From NCBI GenBank assembly GCA_964017235.1, contig CAXHLB010000008.1, positions 744,001 through 808,000 on the forward strand: DNA of 64,000 bases, given 5' to 3'. Origin of the DNA: Sabellastarte sp. h YS-2021. Lineage: Eukaryota; Annelida; Polychaeta; Sabellida; Sabellidae. Each line of letters opens with the position of its first letter. The stretch's first letter is position 1. This document shows positions 38,960 through 52,834 of this stretch, piece by piece. The notes beneath the pieces are model-generated. The model saw nothing but the letters and a program-made list of their open reading frames with translations, was not told where the DNA came from and searched no databases. Made by a program: the position numbers and the translations under genes.

Positions 38960-41959
38960 TTGGTCCAAACACTGAGTAACAATTACCAATAAAGATGGAA
39001 TAGCTTTGACACCTTCGAATTGGGTTAATCTATGTCACATTGGTCTGTAACCTGCAATGGGGTGGTCTAGCTGCATAAAACCCATATACCTGGGGCGCCA
39101 TTTTGGCAGCAGGGCTAAGCCAGATATTGGGATGTAATGCTGCAATTTGGGCCAAAGACTAAGGGGGTGGCACCAATAAATATGCAACAGCTTTGGGACT
39201 TACAGCTAGCAGTAAATCTGCTGCAGGGAGATTCTGCGACTTGGGATGAAATATACTTGTTGCAGTAATTCATATATACAGGGGGTCATGTTTCCACCAT
39301 AACTAAGCCAAATATTGAGATATTATGCTGCAATTTGGTCCAAACACTGAGTAACAATTACCAATAAAGATGGAATAGCTTTGACACCTTCGAATTGGGT
39401 TAATCTATGTCACATTGGTCTGTAACCTGCAATGGGGTGGTCTAGCTGCATAAAACCCATATACCTGGGGCGCCATTTTGGCAGCATGGCTAAGCCAGAT
39501 ATTGGGATGTAATGCTGCAATTTGGGCCAAAGACTGAGGGGGTGGCACCAATAAATATGCAACAGGTTTGGGACTTACAGCTAGCAGTAAGTCTGCTGCA
39601 GGGAGATTCTGCGACTTGGGATGAAATATACTGGTTGCAGTAATTCATATATACAGGGGGTCATGTTTCCACCATAACTAAGCCAAATATTGAGATATTA
39701 TGCTGCAATTTGGTCCAAACACTGAGTAACAATTACCAATAAAGATGGAATAGCTTTGACACCTTCGAATTGGGTTAATCTATGTCACATTGGTCTGTAA
39801 CCTGCAATGGGGTGGTCTAGCTGCATAAAACCCATATACCTGGGGCGCCATTTTGGCAGCAGGGCTAAGCCAGATATTGGGATGTAATGCTGCAATTTGG
39901 GCCAAAGACTAAGGGGGTGGCACCAATAAATATGCAACAGCTTTGGGACTTACAGCTAGCAGTAAATCTGCTGCAGGGAGATTCTGCGACTTGGGATGAA
40001 ATATACTTGTTGCAGTAATTCATATATACAGGGGGTCATGTTTCCACCATAACTAAGCCAAATATTGAGATATTATGCTGCAATTTGGTCCAAACACTGA
40101 GTAAAAATTACCAATAAAGATGGAATAGCTTTGGCACCTTCGAATTGGGTTAATCTATGTCACATTGCTCTGTAACCTGCGATGGGGTAGTCTAGCTGCA
40201 TAAAACCCATATACCTGGGACGCCATTTTGGCAGGATAACTAAGCCAAATATTGGGATGTAATGCTGCAATTTGGGCCAAAGACTGAGGGGGTGGCACCA
40301 ATAAATATGCAACAGCTTTGGGACTTACAGCTAGCAGTAAATCTGCTGCAGGGAGATTCTGCGACTTGGGATGAAATATACTTGTTGCAGTAATTCATAT
40401 ATACAGGGGGTCATGTTTCCACCATAACTAAGCCAAATATTGAGATATTATGCTGCAATTTGGTCCAAACACTGAGTAACAATTACCAATAAAGATGGAA
40501 TAGCTTTGACACCTTCGAATTGGGTTAATCTATGTCACATTGGTCTGTAACCTGCAATGGGGTGGTCTAGCTGCATAAAACCCATATACCTGGGGCGCCA
40601 TTTTGGCAGCATGGCTAAGCCAGATATTGGGATGTAATGCTGCAATTTGGGCCAAAGACTGAGGGGGTGGCACCAATAAATATGCAACAGGTTTGGGACT
40701 TACAGCTAGCAGTAAGTCTGCTGCAGGGAGATTCTGCGACTTGGGATGAAATATACTGGTTGCAGTAATTCATATATACAGGGGGTCATGTTTCCACCAT
40801 AACTAAGCCAAATATTGAGATATTATGCTGCAATTTGGTCCAAACACTGAGTAACAATTACCAATAAAGATGGAATAGCTTTGACACCTTCGAATTGGGT
40901 TAATCTATGTCACATTGGTCTGTAACCTGCAATGGGGTGGTCTAGCTGCATAAAACCCATATACCTGGGGCGCCATTTTGGCAGCAGGGCTAAGCCAGAT
41001 ATTGGGATGTAATGCTGCAATTTGGGCCAAAGACTAAGGGGGTGGCACCAATAAATATGCAACAGCTTTGGGACTTACAGCTAGCAGTAAATCTGCTGCA
41101 GGGAGATTCTGCGACTTGGGATGAAATATACTTGTTGCAGTAATTCATATATACAGGGGGTCATGTTTCCACCATAACTAAGCCAAATATTGAGATATTA
41201 TGCTGCAATTTGGTCCAAACACTGAGTAACAATTACCAATAAAGATGGAATAGCTTTGACACCTTCGAATTGGGTTAATCTATGTCACATTGGTCTGTAA
41301 CCTGCAATGGGGTGGTCTAGCTGCATAAAACCCATATACCTGGGGCGCCATTTTGGCAGCATGGCTAAGCCAGATATTGGGATGTAATGCTGCAATTTGG
41401 GCCAAAGACTGAGGGGGTGGCACCAATAAATATGCAACAGGTTTGGGACTTACAGCTAGCAGTAAGTCTGCTGCAGGGAGATTCTGCGACTTGGGATGAA
41501 ATATACTGGTTGCAGTAATTCATATATACAGGGGGTCATGTTTCCACCATAACTAAGCCAAATATTGAGATATTATGCTGCAATTTGGTCCAAACACTGA
41601 GTAACAATTACCAATAAAGATGGAATAGCTTTGACACCTTCGAATTGGGTTAATCTATGTCACATTGGTCTGTAACCTGCAATGGGGTGGTCTAGCTGCA
41701 TAAAACCCATATACCTGGGGCGCCATTTTGGCAGCAGGGCTAAGCCAGATATTGGGATGTAATGCTGCAATTTGGGCCAAAGACTAAGGGGGTGGCACCA
41801 ATAAATATGCAACAGCTTTGGGACTTACAGCTAGCAGTAAATCTGCTGCAGGGAGATTCTGCGACTTGGGATGAAATATACTTGTTGCAGTAATTCATAT
41901 ATACAGGGGGTCATGTTTCCACCATAACTAAGCCAAATATTGAGATATTATGCTGCAAT
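35960..41959 (+). repeat. Sixteen-unit segmental duplicate, copy 2
   Basis: U97-112 repeat the order of U77-92. Because the 7.5-kb offset is longer than the 6-kb match, four units (U93-96, order 3t 4 1 2) lie between the two copies. Those four repeat the same tetramer, so the duplication could be a 20-unit tandem event whose ends were later altered. Confidence 0.82.
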
Positions 41960-42334
41960 TTGGTCCAAACACTGAGTAACAATTACCAATAAAGATGGAA
42001 TAGCTTTGACACCTTCGAATTGGGTTAATCTATGTCACATTGGTCTGTAACCTGCAATGGGGTGGTCTAGCTGCATAAAACCCATATACCTGGGGCGCCA
42101 TTTTGGCAGCATGGCTAAGCCAGATATTGGGATGTAATGCTGCAATTTGGGCCAAAGACTGAGGGGGTGGCACCAATAAATATGCAACAGGTTTGGGACT
42201 TACAGCTAGCAGTAAGTCTGCTGCAGGGAGATTCTGCGACTTGGGATGAAATATACTGGTTGCAGTAATTCATATATACAGGGGGTCATGTTTCCACCAT
42301 AACTAAGCCAAATATTGAGATATTATGCTGCAAT
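38960..42334 (+). repeat. Mixed run of types 1, 2 and 3 without type 4
   Basis: U105-113 read 3 2 3 1 2 3 2 3 2, and type 4 is absent across these nine units. U105-112 belong to the sixteen-unit duplicate. U113 begins the twelve-unit duplicate that follows. The run marks the boundary between the 3t zone on the left and the 3s/4m zone on the right. Confidence 0.8.
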
Positions 42335-42709
42335 TTGGTCCAAACACTGAGTAACAATTACCAATAAAGATGGAATAGCTTTGACACCTTCGAATTGGGT
42401 TAATCTATGTCACATTGGTCTGTAACCTGCAATGGGGTGGTCTAGCTGCATAAAACCCATATACCTGGGGCGCCATTTTGGCAGCAGGGCTAAGCCAGAT
42501 ATTGGGATGTAATGCTGCAATTTGGGCCAAAGACTAAGGGGGTGGCACCAATAAATATGCAACAGCTTTGGGACTTACAGATAGCAGTAAATCTGCTGCA
42601 GGGAGATTCTGCGACTTGGGATGAAATATACTTGTTGCAGTAATTCATATATACAGGGGGTCATGTTTCCACCATAACTAAGCCAAATATTGAGATATTA
42701 TGCTGCAAT

Positions 42710-45700
42710 TTGGTCCAAACACTGAGTAAAAATTACCAATAAAGATGGAATAGCTTTGGCACCTTCGAATTGGGTTAATCTATGTCACATTGGTCTGTAA
42801 CCTGCAATGGGGTGGTCTAGCTGCATAAAACCCATATACCTGGGGCGCCATTTTGGCAGCAGGGCTAAGCCAGATATTGGGATGTAATGCTGCAATTTGG
42901 GCCAAAGACTAAGGGGGTGGCACCAATAAATATGAAACAGCTTTGGGACTTACAGCTAGCAGTAAATCTGCTGCAGGGAGATTCTGCGACTTGGGATGAA
43001 ATATACTTGTTGCAGTAATTCATATATACAGGGGGTCATGTTTCCACCATAACTAAGCCAAATATTGAGATATTATGCTGCAATTTGGTCCAAACACTGA
43101 GTAAAAATTACCAATAAAGATGGAATAGCTTTGGCACCTTCGAATTGGGTTAATCTATGTCACATTGCTCTGTAACCTGCGATGGGGTAGTCTAGCTGCA
43201 TAAAACCCATATACCTGGGACGCCATTTTGGCAGGATAACTAAGCCAAATATTGGGATGTAATGCTGCAATTTGGGCCAAAGACTGAGGGGGTGGCACCA
43301 ATAAATATGCAACAGCTTTGGGACTTACAGCTAGCAGTAAATCTGCTGCAGGGAGATTCTGCGACTTGGGATGAAATATACTTGTTGCAGTAATTCATAT
43401 ATACAGGGGGTCATGTTTCCACCATAACTAAGCCAAATATTGAGATATTATGCTGCAATTTGGTCCAAACACTGAGTAACAATTACCAATAAAGATGGAA
43501 TAGCTTTGACACCTTCGAATTGGGTTAATCTATGTCACATTGGTCTGTAACCTGCAATGGGGTGGTCTAGCTGCATAAAACCCATATACCTGGGGCGCCA
43601 TTTTGGCAGCAGGGCTAAGCCAGATATTGGGATGTAATGCTGCAATTTGGGCCAAAGACTAAGGGGGTGGCACCAATAAATATGCAACAGCTTTGGGACT
43701 TACAGCTAGCAGTAAATCTGCTGCAGGGAGATTCTGCGACTTGGGATGAAATATACTTGTTGCAGTAATTCATATATACAGGGGGTCATGTTTCCACCAT
43801 AACTAAGCCAAATATTGAGATATTATGCTGCAATTTGGTCCAAACACTGAGTAAAAATTACCAATAAAGATGGAATAGCTTTGGCACCTTCGAATTGGGT
43901 TAATCTATGTCACATTGCTCTGTAACCTGCGATGGGGTAGTCTAGCTGCATAAAACCCATATACCTGGGACGCCATTTTGGCAGGATAACTAAGCCAAAT
44001 ATTGGGATGTAATGCTGCAATTTGGGCCAAAGACTGAGGGGGTGGCACCAATAAATATGCAACAGCTTTGGGACTTACAGCTAGCAGTAAATCTGCTGCA
44101 GGGAGATTCTGCGACTTGGGATGAAATATACTTGTTGCAGTAATTCATATATACAGGGGGTCATGTTTCCACCATAACTAAGCCAAATATTGAGATATTA
44201 TGCTGCAATTTGGTCCAAACACTGAGTAACAATTACCAATAAAGATGGAATAGCTTTGACACCTTCGAATTGGGTTAATCTATGTCACATTGGTCTGTAA
44301 CCTGCAATGGGGTGGTCTAGCTGCATAAAACCCATATACCTGGGGCGCCATTTTGGCAGCATGGCTAAGCCAGATATTGGGATGTAATGCTGCAATTTGG
44401 GCCAAAGACTGAGGGGGTGGCACCAATAAATATGCAACAGCTTTGGGACTTACAGCTAGCAGTAAATCTGCTGCAGGGAGATTCTGCGACTTGGGATGAA
44501 ATATACTTGTTGCAGTAATTCATATATACAGGGGGTCATGTTTCCACCATAACTAAGCCAAATATTGAGATATTATGCTGCAATTTGGTCCAAACACTGA
44601 GTAAAAATTACCAATAAAGATGGAATAGCTTTGGCACCTTCGAATTGGGTTAATCTATGTCACATTGGTCTGTAACCTGCAATGGGGTGGTCTAGCTGCA
44701 TAAAACCCATATACCTGGGGCGCCATTTTGGCAGCAGGGCTAAGCCAGATATTGGGATGTAATGCTGCAATTTGGGCCAAAGACTAAGGGGGTGGCACCA
44801 ATAAATATGAAACAGCTTTGGGACTTACAGCTAGCAGTAAATCTGCTGCAGGGAGATTCTGCGACTTGGGATGAAATATACTTGTTGCAGTAATTCATAT
44901 ATACAGGGGGTCATGTTTCCACCATAACTAAGCCAAATATTGAGATATTATGCTGCAATTTGGTCCAAACACTGAGTAAAAATTACCAATAAAGATGGAA
45001 TAGCTTTGGCACCTTCGAATTGGGTTAATCTATGTCACATTGCTCTGTAACCTGCGATGGGGTAGTCTAGCTGCATAAAACCCATATACCTGGGACGCCA
45101 TTTTGGCAGGATAACTAAGCCAAATATTGGGATGTAATGCTGCAATTTGGGCCAAAGACTGAGGGGGTGGCACCAATAAATATGCAACAGCTTTGGGACT
45201 TACAGCTAGCAGTAAATCTGCTGCAGGGAGATTCTGCGACTTGGGATGAAATATACTTGTTGCAGTAATTCATATATACAGGGGGTCATGTTTCCACCAT
45301 AACTAAGCCAAATATTGAGATATTATGCTGCAATTTGGTCCAAACACTGAGTAACAATTACCAATAAAGATGGAATAGCTTTGACACCTTCGAATTGGGT
45401 TAATCTATGTCACATTGGTCTGTAACCTGCAATGGGGTGGTCTAGCTGCATAAAACCCATATACCTGGGGCGCCATTTTGGCAGCAGGGCTAAGCCAGAT
45501 ATTGGGATGTAATGCTGCAATTTGGGCCAAAGACTAAGGGGGTGGCACCAATAAATATGCAACAGCTTTGGGACTTACAGCTAGCAGTAAATCTGCTGCA
45601 GGGAGATTCTGCGACTTGGGATGAAATATACTTGTTGCAGTAATTCATATATACAGGGGGTCATGTTTCCACCATAACTAAGCCAAATATTGAGATATTA

Positions 45701-48334
45701 TGCTGCAATTTGGTCCAAACACTGAGTAAAAATTACCAATAAAGATGGAATAGCTTTGGCACCTTCGAATTGGGTTAATCTATGTCACATTGCTCTGTAA
45801 CCTGCGATGGGGTAGTCTAGCTGCATAAAACCCATATACCTGGGACGCCATTTTGGCAGGATAACTAAGCCAAATATTGGGATGTAATGCTGCAATTTGG
45901 GCCAAAGACTGAGGGGGTGGCACCAATAAATATGCAACAGCTTTGGGACTTACAGCTAGCAGTAAATCTGCTGCAGGGAGATTCTGCGACTTGGGATGAA
46001 ATATACTTGTTGCAGTAATTCATATATACAGGGGGTCATGTTTCCACCATAACTAAGCCAAATATTGAGATATTATGCTGCAATTTGGTCCAAACACTGA
46101 GTAACAATTACCAATAAAGATGGAATAGCTTTGACACCTTCGAATTGGGTTAATCTATGTCACATTGGTCTGTAACCTGCAATGGGGTGGTCTAGCTGCA
46201 TAAAACCCATATACCTGGGGCGCCATTTTGGCAGCATGGCTAAGCCAGATATTGGGATGTAATGCTGCAATTTGGGCCAAAGACTGAGGGGGTGGCACCA
46301 ATAAATATGCAACAGCTTTGGGACTTACAGCTAGCAGTAAATCTGCTGCAGGGAGATTCTGCGACTTGGGATGAAATATACTTGTTGCAGTAATTCATAT
46401 ATACAGGGGGTCATGTTTCCACCATAACTAAGCCAAATATTGAGATATTATGCTGCAATTTGGTCCAAACACTGAGTAAAAATTACCAATAAAGATGGAA
46501 TAGCTTTGGCACCTTCGAATTGGGTTAATCTATGTCACATTGGTCTGTAACCTGCAATGGGGTGGTCTAGCTGCATAAAACCCATATACCTGGGGCGCCA
46601 TTTTGGCAGCAGGGCTAAGCCAGATATTGGGATGTAATGCTGCAATTTGGGCCAAAGACTAAGGGGGTGGCACCAATAAATATGAAACAGCTTTGGGACT
46701 TACAGCTAGCAGTAAATCTGCTGCAGGGAGATTCTGCGACTTGGGATGAAATATACTTGTTGCAGTAATTCATATATACAGGGGGTCATGTTTCCACCAT
46801 AACTAAGCCAAATATTGAGATATTATGCTGCAATTTGGTCCAAACACTGAGTAAAAATTACCAATAAAGATGGAATAGCTTTGGCACCTTCGAATTGGGT
46901 TAATCTATGTCACATTGCTCTGTAACCTGCGATGGGGTAGTCTAGCTGCATAAAACCCATATACCTGGGACGCCATTTTGGCAGGATAACTAAGCCAAAT
47001 ATTGGGATGTAATGCTGCAATTTGGGCCAAAGACTGAGGGGGTGGCACCAATAAATATGCAACAGCTTTGGGACTTACAGCTAGCAGTAAATCTGCTGCA
47101 GGGAGATTCTGCGACTTGGGATGAAATATACTTGTTGCAGTAATTCATATATACAGGGGGTCATGTTTCCACCATAACTAAGCCAAATATTGAGATATTA
47201 TGCTGCAATTTGGTCCAAACACTGAGTAACAATTACCAATAAAGATGGAATAGCTTTGACACCTTCGAATTGGGTTAATCTATGTCACATTGGTCTGTAA
47301 CCTGCAATGGGGTGGTCTAGCTGCATAAAACCCATATACCTGGGGCGCCATTTTGGCAGCAGGGCTAAGCCAGATATTGGGATGTAATGCTGCAATTTGG
47401 GCCAAAGACTAAGGGGGTGGCACCAATAAATATGCAACAGCTTTGGGACTTACAGCTAGCAGTAAATCTGCTGCAGGGAGATTCTGCGACTTGGGATGAA
47501 ATATACTTGTTGCAGTAATTCATATATACAGGGGGTCATGTTTCCACCATAACTAAGCCAAATATTGAGATATTATGCTGCAATTTGGTCCAAACACTGA
47601 GTAAAAATTACCAATAAAGATGGAATAGCTTTGGCACCTTCGAATTGGGTTAATCTATGTCACATTGCTCTGTAACCTGCGATGGGGTAGTCTAGCTGCA
47701 TAAAACCCATATACCTGGGACGCCATTTTGGCAGGATAACTAAGCCAAATATTGGGATGTAATGCTGCAATTTGGGCCAAAGACTGAGGGGGTGGCACCA
47801 ATAAATATGCAACAGCTTTGGGACTTACAGCTAGCAGTAAATCTGCTGCAGGGAGATTCTGCGACTTGGGATGAAATATACTTGTTGCAGTAATTCATAT
47901 ATACAGGGGGTCATGTTTCCACCATAACTAAGCCAAATATTGAGATATTATGCTGCAATTTGGTCCAAACACTGAGTAACAATTACCAATAAAGATGGAA
48001 TAGCTTTGACACCTTCGAATTGGGTTAATCTATGTCACATTGGTCTGTAACCTGCAATGGGGTGGTCTAGCTGCATAAAACCCATATACCTGGGGCGCCA
48101 TTTTGGCAGCATGGCTAAGCCAGATATTGGGATGTAATGCTGCAATTTGGGCCAAAGACTGAGGGGGTGGCACCAATAAATATGCAACAGCTTTGGGACT
48201 TACAGCTAGCAGTAAATCTGCTGCAGGGAGATTCTGCGACTTGGGATGAAATATACTTGTTGCAGTAATTCATATATACAGGGGGTCATGTTTCCACCAT
48301 AACTAAGCCAAATATTGAGATATTATGCTGCAAT
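42710..48334 (+). repeat. Five-unit higher-order repeat: (4m 1 3 1 2/n) three times
   Basis: U115-119, U120-124 and U125-129 each read 4m 1 3 1 2/n, giving three 1875-bp copies. The 4m marker is A instead of C at unit position 226 (bases 42935, 44810, 46685), and it is found only in this pentamer. The last unit of each copy is a 2/n chimera. Order 1 3 1, with no type 2 between, is peculiar to this zone. Confidence 0.9.
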
Positions 48335-49084
48335 TTGGTCCAAACACTGAGTAACAATTACCAATAAAGATGGAATAGCTTTGACACCTTCGAATTGGGT
48401 TAATCTATGTCACATTGGTCTGTAACCTGCAATGGGGTGGTCTAGCTGCATAAAACCCATATACCTGGGGCGCCATTTTGGCAGCAGGGCTAAGCCAGAT
48501 ATTGGGATGTAATGCTGCAATTTGGGCCAAAGACTGAGGGGGTGGCACCAATAAATATGCAACAGGTTTGGGACTTACAGCTAGCAGTAAGTCTGCTGCA
48601 GGGAGATTCTGCGACTTGGGATGAAATATACTGGTTGCAGTAATTCATATATACAGGGGGTCATGTTTCCACCATAACTAAGCCAAATATTGAGATATTA
48701 TGCTGCAATTTGGTCCAAACACTGAGTAACAATTACCAATAAAGATGGAATAGCTTTGACACCTTCGAATTGGGTTAATCTATGTCACATTGGTCTGTAA
48801 CCTGCAATGGGGTGGTCTAGCTGCATAAAACCCATATACCTGGGGCGCCATTTTGGCAGCAGGGCTAAGCCAGATATTGGGATGTAATGCTGCAATTTGG
48901 GCCAAAGACTAAGGGGGTGGCACCAATAAATATGCAACAGCTTTGGGACTTACAGATAGCAGTAAATCTGCTGCAGGGAGATTCTGCGACTTGGGATGAA
49001 ATATACTTGTTGCAGTAATTCATATATACAGGGGGTCATGTTTCCACCATAACTAAGCCAAATATTGAGATATTATGCTGCAAT
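48335..49084 (+). repeat. Two-unit interruption of the pentamer array (U130-131)
   Basis: U130 is unique. It has G at 153 (type 3-like) but G at 202, 232, 257 and 299 (type 2), so it is a 3/2 chimera or a type 2 unit with one substitution. U131 is 3s, with A at position 247 (base 48956), shared only with U114 (base 42581). The pair U130-131 thus matches U113-114 and shows that a segment starting there was copied into the pentamer array. Confidence 0.85.
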
Positions 49085-52000
49085 TTGGTCCAAACACTGA
49101 GTAAAAATTACCAATAAAGATGGAATAGCTTTGGCACCTTCGAATTGGGTTAATCTATGTCACATTGGTCTGTAACCTGCAATGGGGTGGTCTAGCTGCA
49201 TAAAACCCATATACCTGGGGCGCCATTTTGGCAGCAGGGCTAAGCCAGATATTGGGATGTAATGCTGCAATTTGGGCCAAAGACTAAGGGGGTGGCACCA
49301 ATAAATATGAAACAGCTTTGGGACTTACAGCTAGCAGTAAATCTGCTGCAGGGAGATTCTGCGACTTGGGATGAAATATACTTGTTGCAGTAATTCATAT
49401 ATACAGGGGGTCATGTTTCCACCATAACTAAGCCAAATATTGAGATATTATGCTGCAATTTGGTCCAAACACTGAGTAAAAATTACCAATAAAGATGGAA
49501 TAGCTTTGGCACCTTCGAATTGGGTTAATCTATGTCACATTGCTCTGTAACCTGCGATGGGGTAGTCTAGCTGCATAAAACCCATATACCTGGGACGCCA
49601 TTTTGGCAGGATAACTAAGCCAAATATTGGGATGTAATGCTGCAATTTGGGCCAAAGACTGAGGGGGTGGCACCAATAAATATGCAACAGCTTTGGGACT
49701 TACAGCTAGCAGTAAATCTGCTGCAGGGAGATTCTGCGACTTGGGATGAAATATACTTGTTGCAGTAATTCATATATACAGGGGGTCATGTTTCCACCAT
49801 AACTAAGCCAAATATTGAGATATTATGCTGCAATTTGGTCCAAACACTGAGTAACAATTACCAATAAAGATGGAATAGCTTTGACACCTTCGAATTGGGT
49901 TAATCTATGTCACATTGGTCTGTAACCTGCAATGGGGTGGTCTAGCTGCATAAAACCCATATACCTGGGGCGCCATTTTGGCAGCAGGGCTAAGCCAGAT
50001 ATTGGGATGTAATGCTGCAATTTGGGCCAAAGACTAAGGGGGTGGCACCAATAAATATGCAACAGCTTTGGGACTTACAGCTAGCAGTAAATCTGCTGCA
50101 GGGAGATTCTGCGACTTGGGATGAAATATACTTGTTGCAGTAATTCATATATACAGGGGGTCATGTTTCCACCATAACTAAGCCAAATATTGAGATATTA
50201 TGCTGCAATTTGGTCCAAACACTGAGTAAAAATTACCAATAAAGATGGAATAGCTTTGGCACCTTCGAATTGGGTTAATCTATGTCACATTGCTCTGTAA
50301 CCTGCGATGGGGTAGTCTAGCTGCATAAAACCCATATACCTGGGACGCCATTTTGGCAGGATAACTAAGCCAAATATTGGGATGTAATGCTGCAATTTGG
50401 GCCAAAGACTGAGGGGGTGGCACCAATAAATATGCAACAGCTTTGGGACTTACAGCTAGCAGTAAATCTGCTGCAGGGAGATTCTGCGACTTGGGATGAA
50501 ATATACTTGTTGCAGTAATTCATATATACAGGGGGTCATGTTTCCACCATAACTAAGCCAAATATTGAGATATTATGCTGCAATTTGGTCCAAACACTGA
50601 GTAACAATTACCAATAAAGATGGAATAGCTTTGACACCTTCGAATTGGGTTAATCTATGTCACATTGGTCTGTAACCTGCAATGGGGTGGTCTAGCTGCA
50701 TAAAACCCATATACCTGGGGCGCCATTTTGGCAGCATGGCTAAGCCAGATATTGGGATGTAATGCTGCAATTTGGGCCAAAGACTGAGGGGGTGGCACCA
50801 ATAAATATGCAACAGCTTTGGGACTTACAGCTAGCAGTAAATCTGCTGCAGGGAGATTCTGCGACTTGGGATGAAATATACTTGTTGCAGTAATTCATAT
50901 ATACAGGGGGTCATGTTTCCACCATAACTAAGCCAAATATTGAGATATTATGCTGCAATTTGGTCCAAACACTGAGTAAAAATTACCAATAAAGATGGAA
51001 TAGCTTTGGCACCTTCGAATTGGGTTAATCTATGTCACATTGGTCTGTAACCTGCAATGGGGTGGTCTAGCTGCATAAAACCCATATACCTGGGGCGCCA
51101 TTTTGGCAGCAGGGCTAAGCCAGATATTGGGATGTAATGCTGCAATTTGGGCCAAAGACTAAGGGGGTGGCACCAATAAATATGAAACAGCTTTGGGACT
51201 TACAGCTAGCAGTAAATCTGCTGCAGGGAGATTCTGCGACTTGGGATGAAATATACTTGTTGCAGTAATTCATATATACAGGGGGTCATGTTTCCACCAT
51301 AACTAAGCCAAATATTGAGATATTATGCTGCAATTTGGTCCAAACACTGAGTAAAAATTACCAATAAAGATGGAATAGCTTTGGCACCTTCGAATTGGGT
51401 TAATCTATGTCACATTGCTCTGTAACCTGCGATGGGGTAGTCTAGCTGCATAAAACCCATATACCTGGGACGCCATTTTGGCAGGATAACTAAGCCAAAT
51501 ATTGGGATGTAATGCTGCAATTTGGGCCAAAGACTGAGGGGGTGGCACCAATAAATATGCAACAGCTTTGGGACTTACAGCTAGCAGTAAATCTGCTGCA
51601 GGGAGATTCTGCGACTTGGGATGAAATATACTTGTTGCAGTAATTCATATATACAGGGGGTCATGTTTCCACCATAACTAAGCCAAATATTGAGATATTA
51701 TGCTGCAATTTGGTCCAAACACTGAGTAACAATTACCAATAAAGATGGAATAGCTTTGACACCTTCGAATTGGGTTAATCTATGTCACATTGGTCTGTAA
51801 CCTGCAATGGGGTGGTCTAGCTGCATAAAACCCATATACCTGGGGCGCCATTTTGGCAGCAGGGCTAAGCCAGATATTGGGATGTAATGCTGCAATTTGG
51901 GCCAAAGACTAAGGGGGTGGCACCAATAAATATGCAACAGCTTTGGGACTTACAGCTAGCAGTAAATCTGCTGCAGGGAGATTCTGCGACTTGGGATGAA

Positions 52001-52834
52001 ATATACTTGTTGCAGTAATTCATATATACAGGGGGTCATGTTTCCACCATAACTAAGCCAAATATTGAGATATTATGCTGCAATTTGGTCCAAACACTGA
52101 GTAAAAATTACCAATAAAGATGGAATAGCTTTGGCACCTTCGAATTGGGTTAATCTATGTCACATTGCTCTGTAACCTGCGATGGGGTAGTCTAGCTGCA
52201 TAAAACCCATATACCTGGGACGCCATTTTGGCAGGATAACTAAGCCAAATATTGGGATGTAATGCTGCAATTTGGGCCAAAGACTGAGGGGGTGGCACCA
52301 ATAAATATGCAACAGCTTTGGGACTTACAGCTAGCAGTAAATCTGCTGCAGGGAGATTCTGCGACTTGGGATGAAATATACTTGTTGCAGTAATTCATAT
52401 ATACAGGGGGTCATGTTTCCACCATAACTAAGCCAAATATTGAGATATTATGCTGCAATTTGGTCCAAACACTGAGTAACAATTACCAATAAAGATGGAA
52501 TAGCTTTGACACCTTCGAATTGGGTTAATCTATGTCACATTGGTCTGTAACCTGCAATGGGGTGGTCTAGCTGCATAAAACCCATATACCTGGGGCGCCA
52601 TTTTGGCAGCATGGCTAAGCCAGATATTGGGATGTAATGCTGCAATTTGGGCCAAAGACTGAGGGGGTGGCACCAATAAATATGCAACAGCTTTGGGACT
52701 TACAGCTAGCAGTAAATCTGCTGCAGGGAGATTCTGCGACTTGGGATGAAATATACTTGTTGCAGTAATTCATATATACAGGGGGTCATGTTTCCACCAT
52801 AACTAAGCCAAATATTGAGATATTATGCTGCAAT
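49085..52834 (+). repeat. Five-unit higher-order repeat: (4m 1 3 1 2/n) twice
   Basis: U132-136 and U137-141 repeat the same pentamer as 42710-48334, with the 4m markers at bases 49310 and 51185. With U130-131 they form a twelve-unit segment (48335-52834) that matches U113-124 (41960-46459) at an offset of 17 units, 6375 bp. The only type-marker difference I saw is position 153 of U130 versus U113. Confidence 0.88.
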
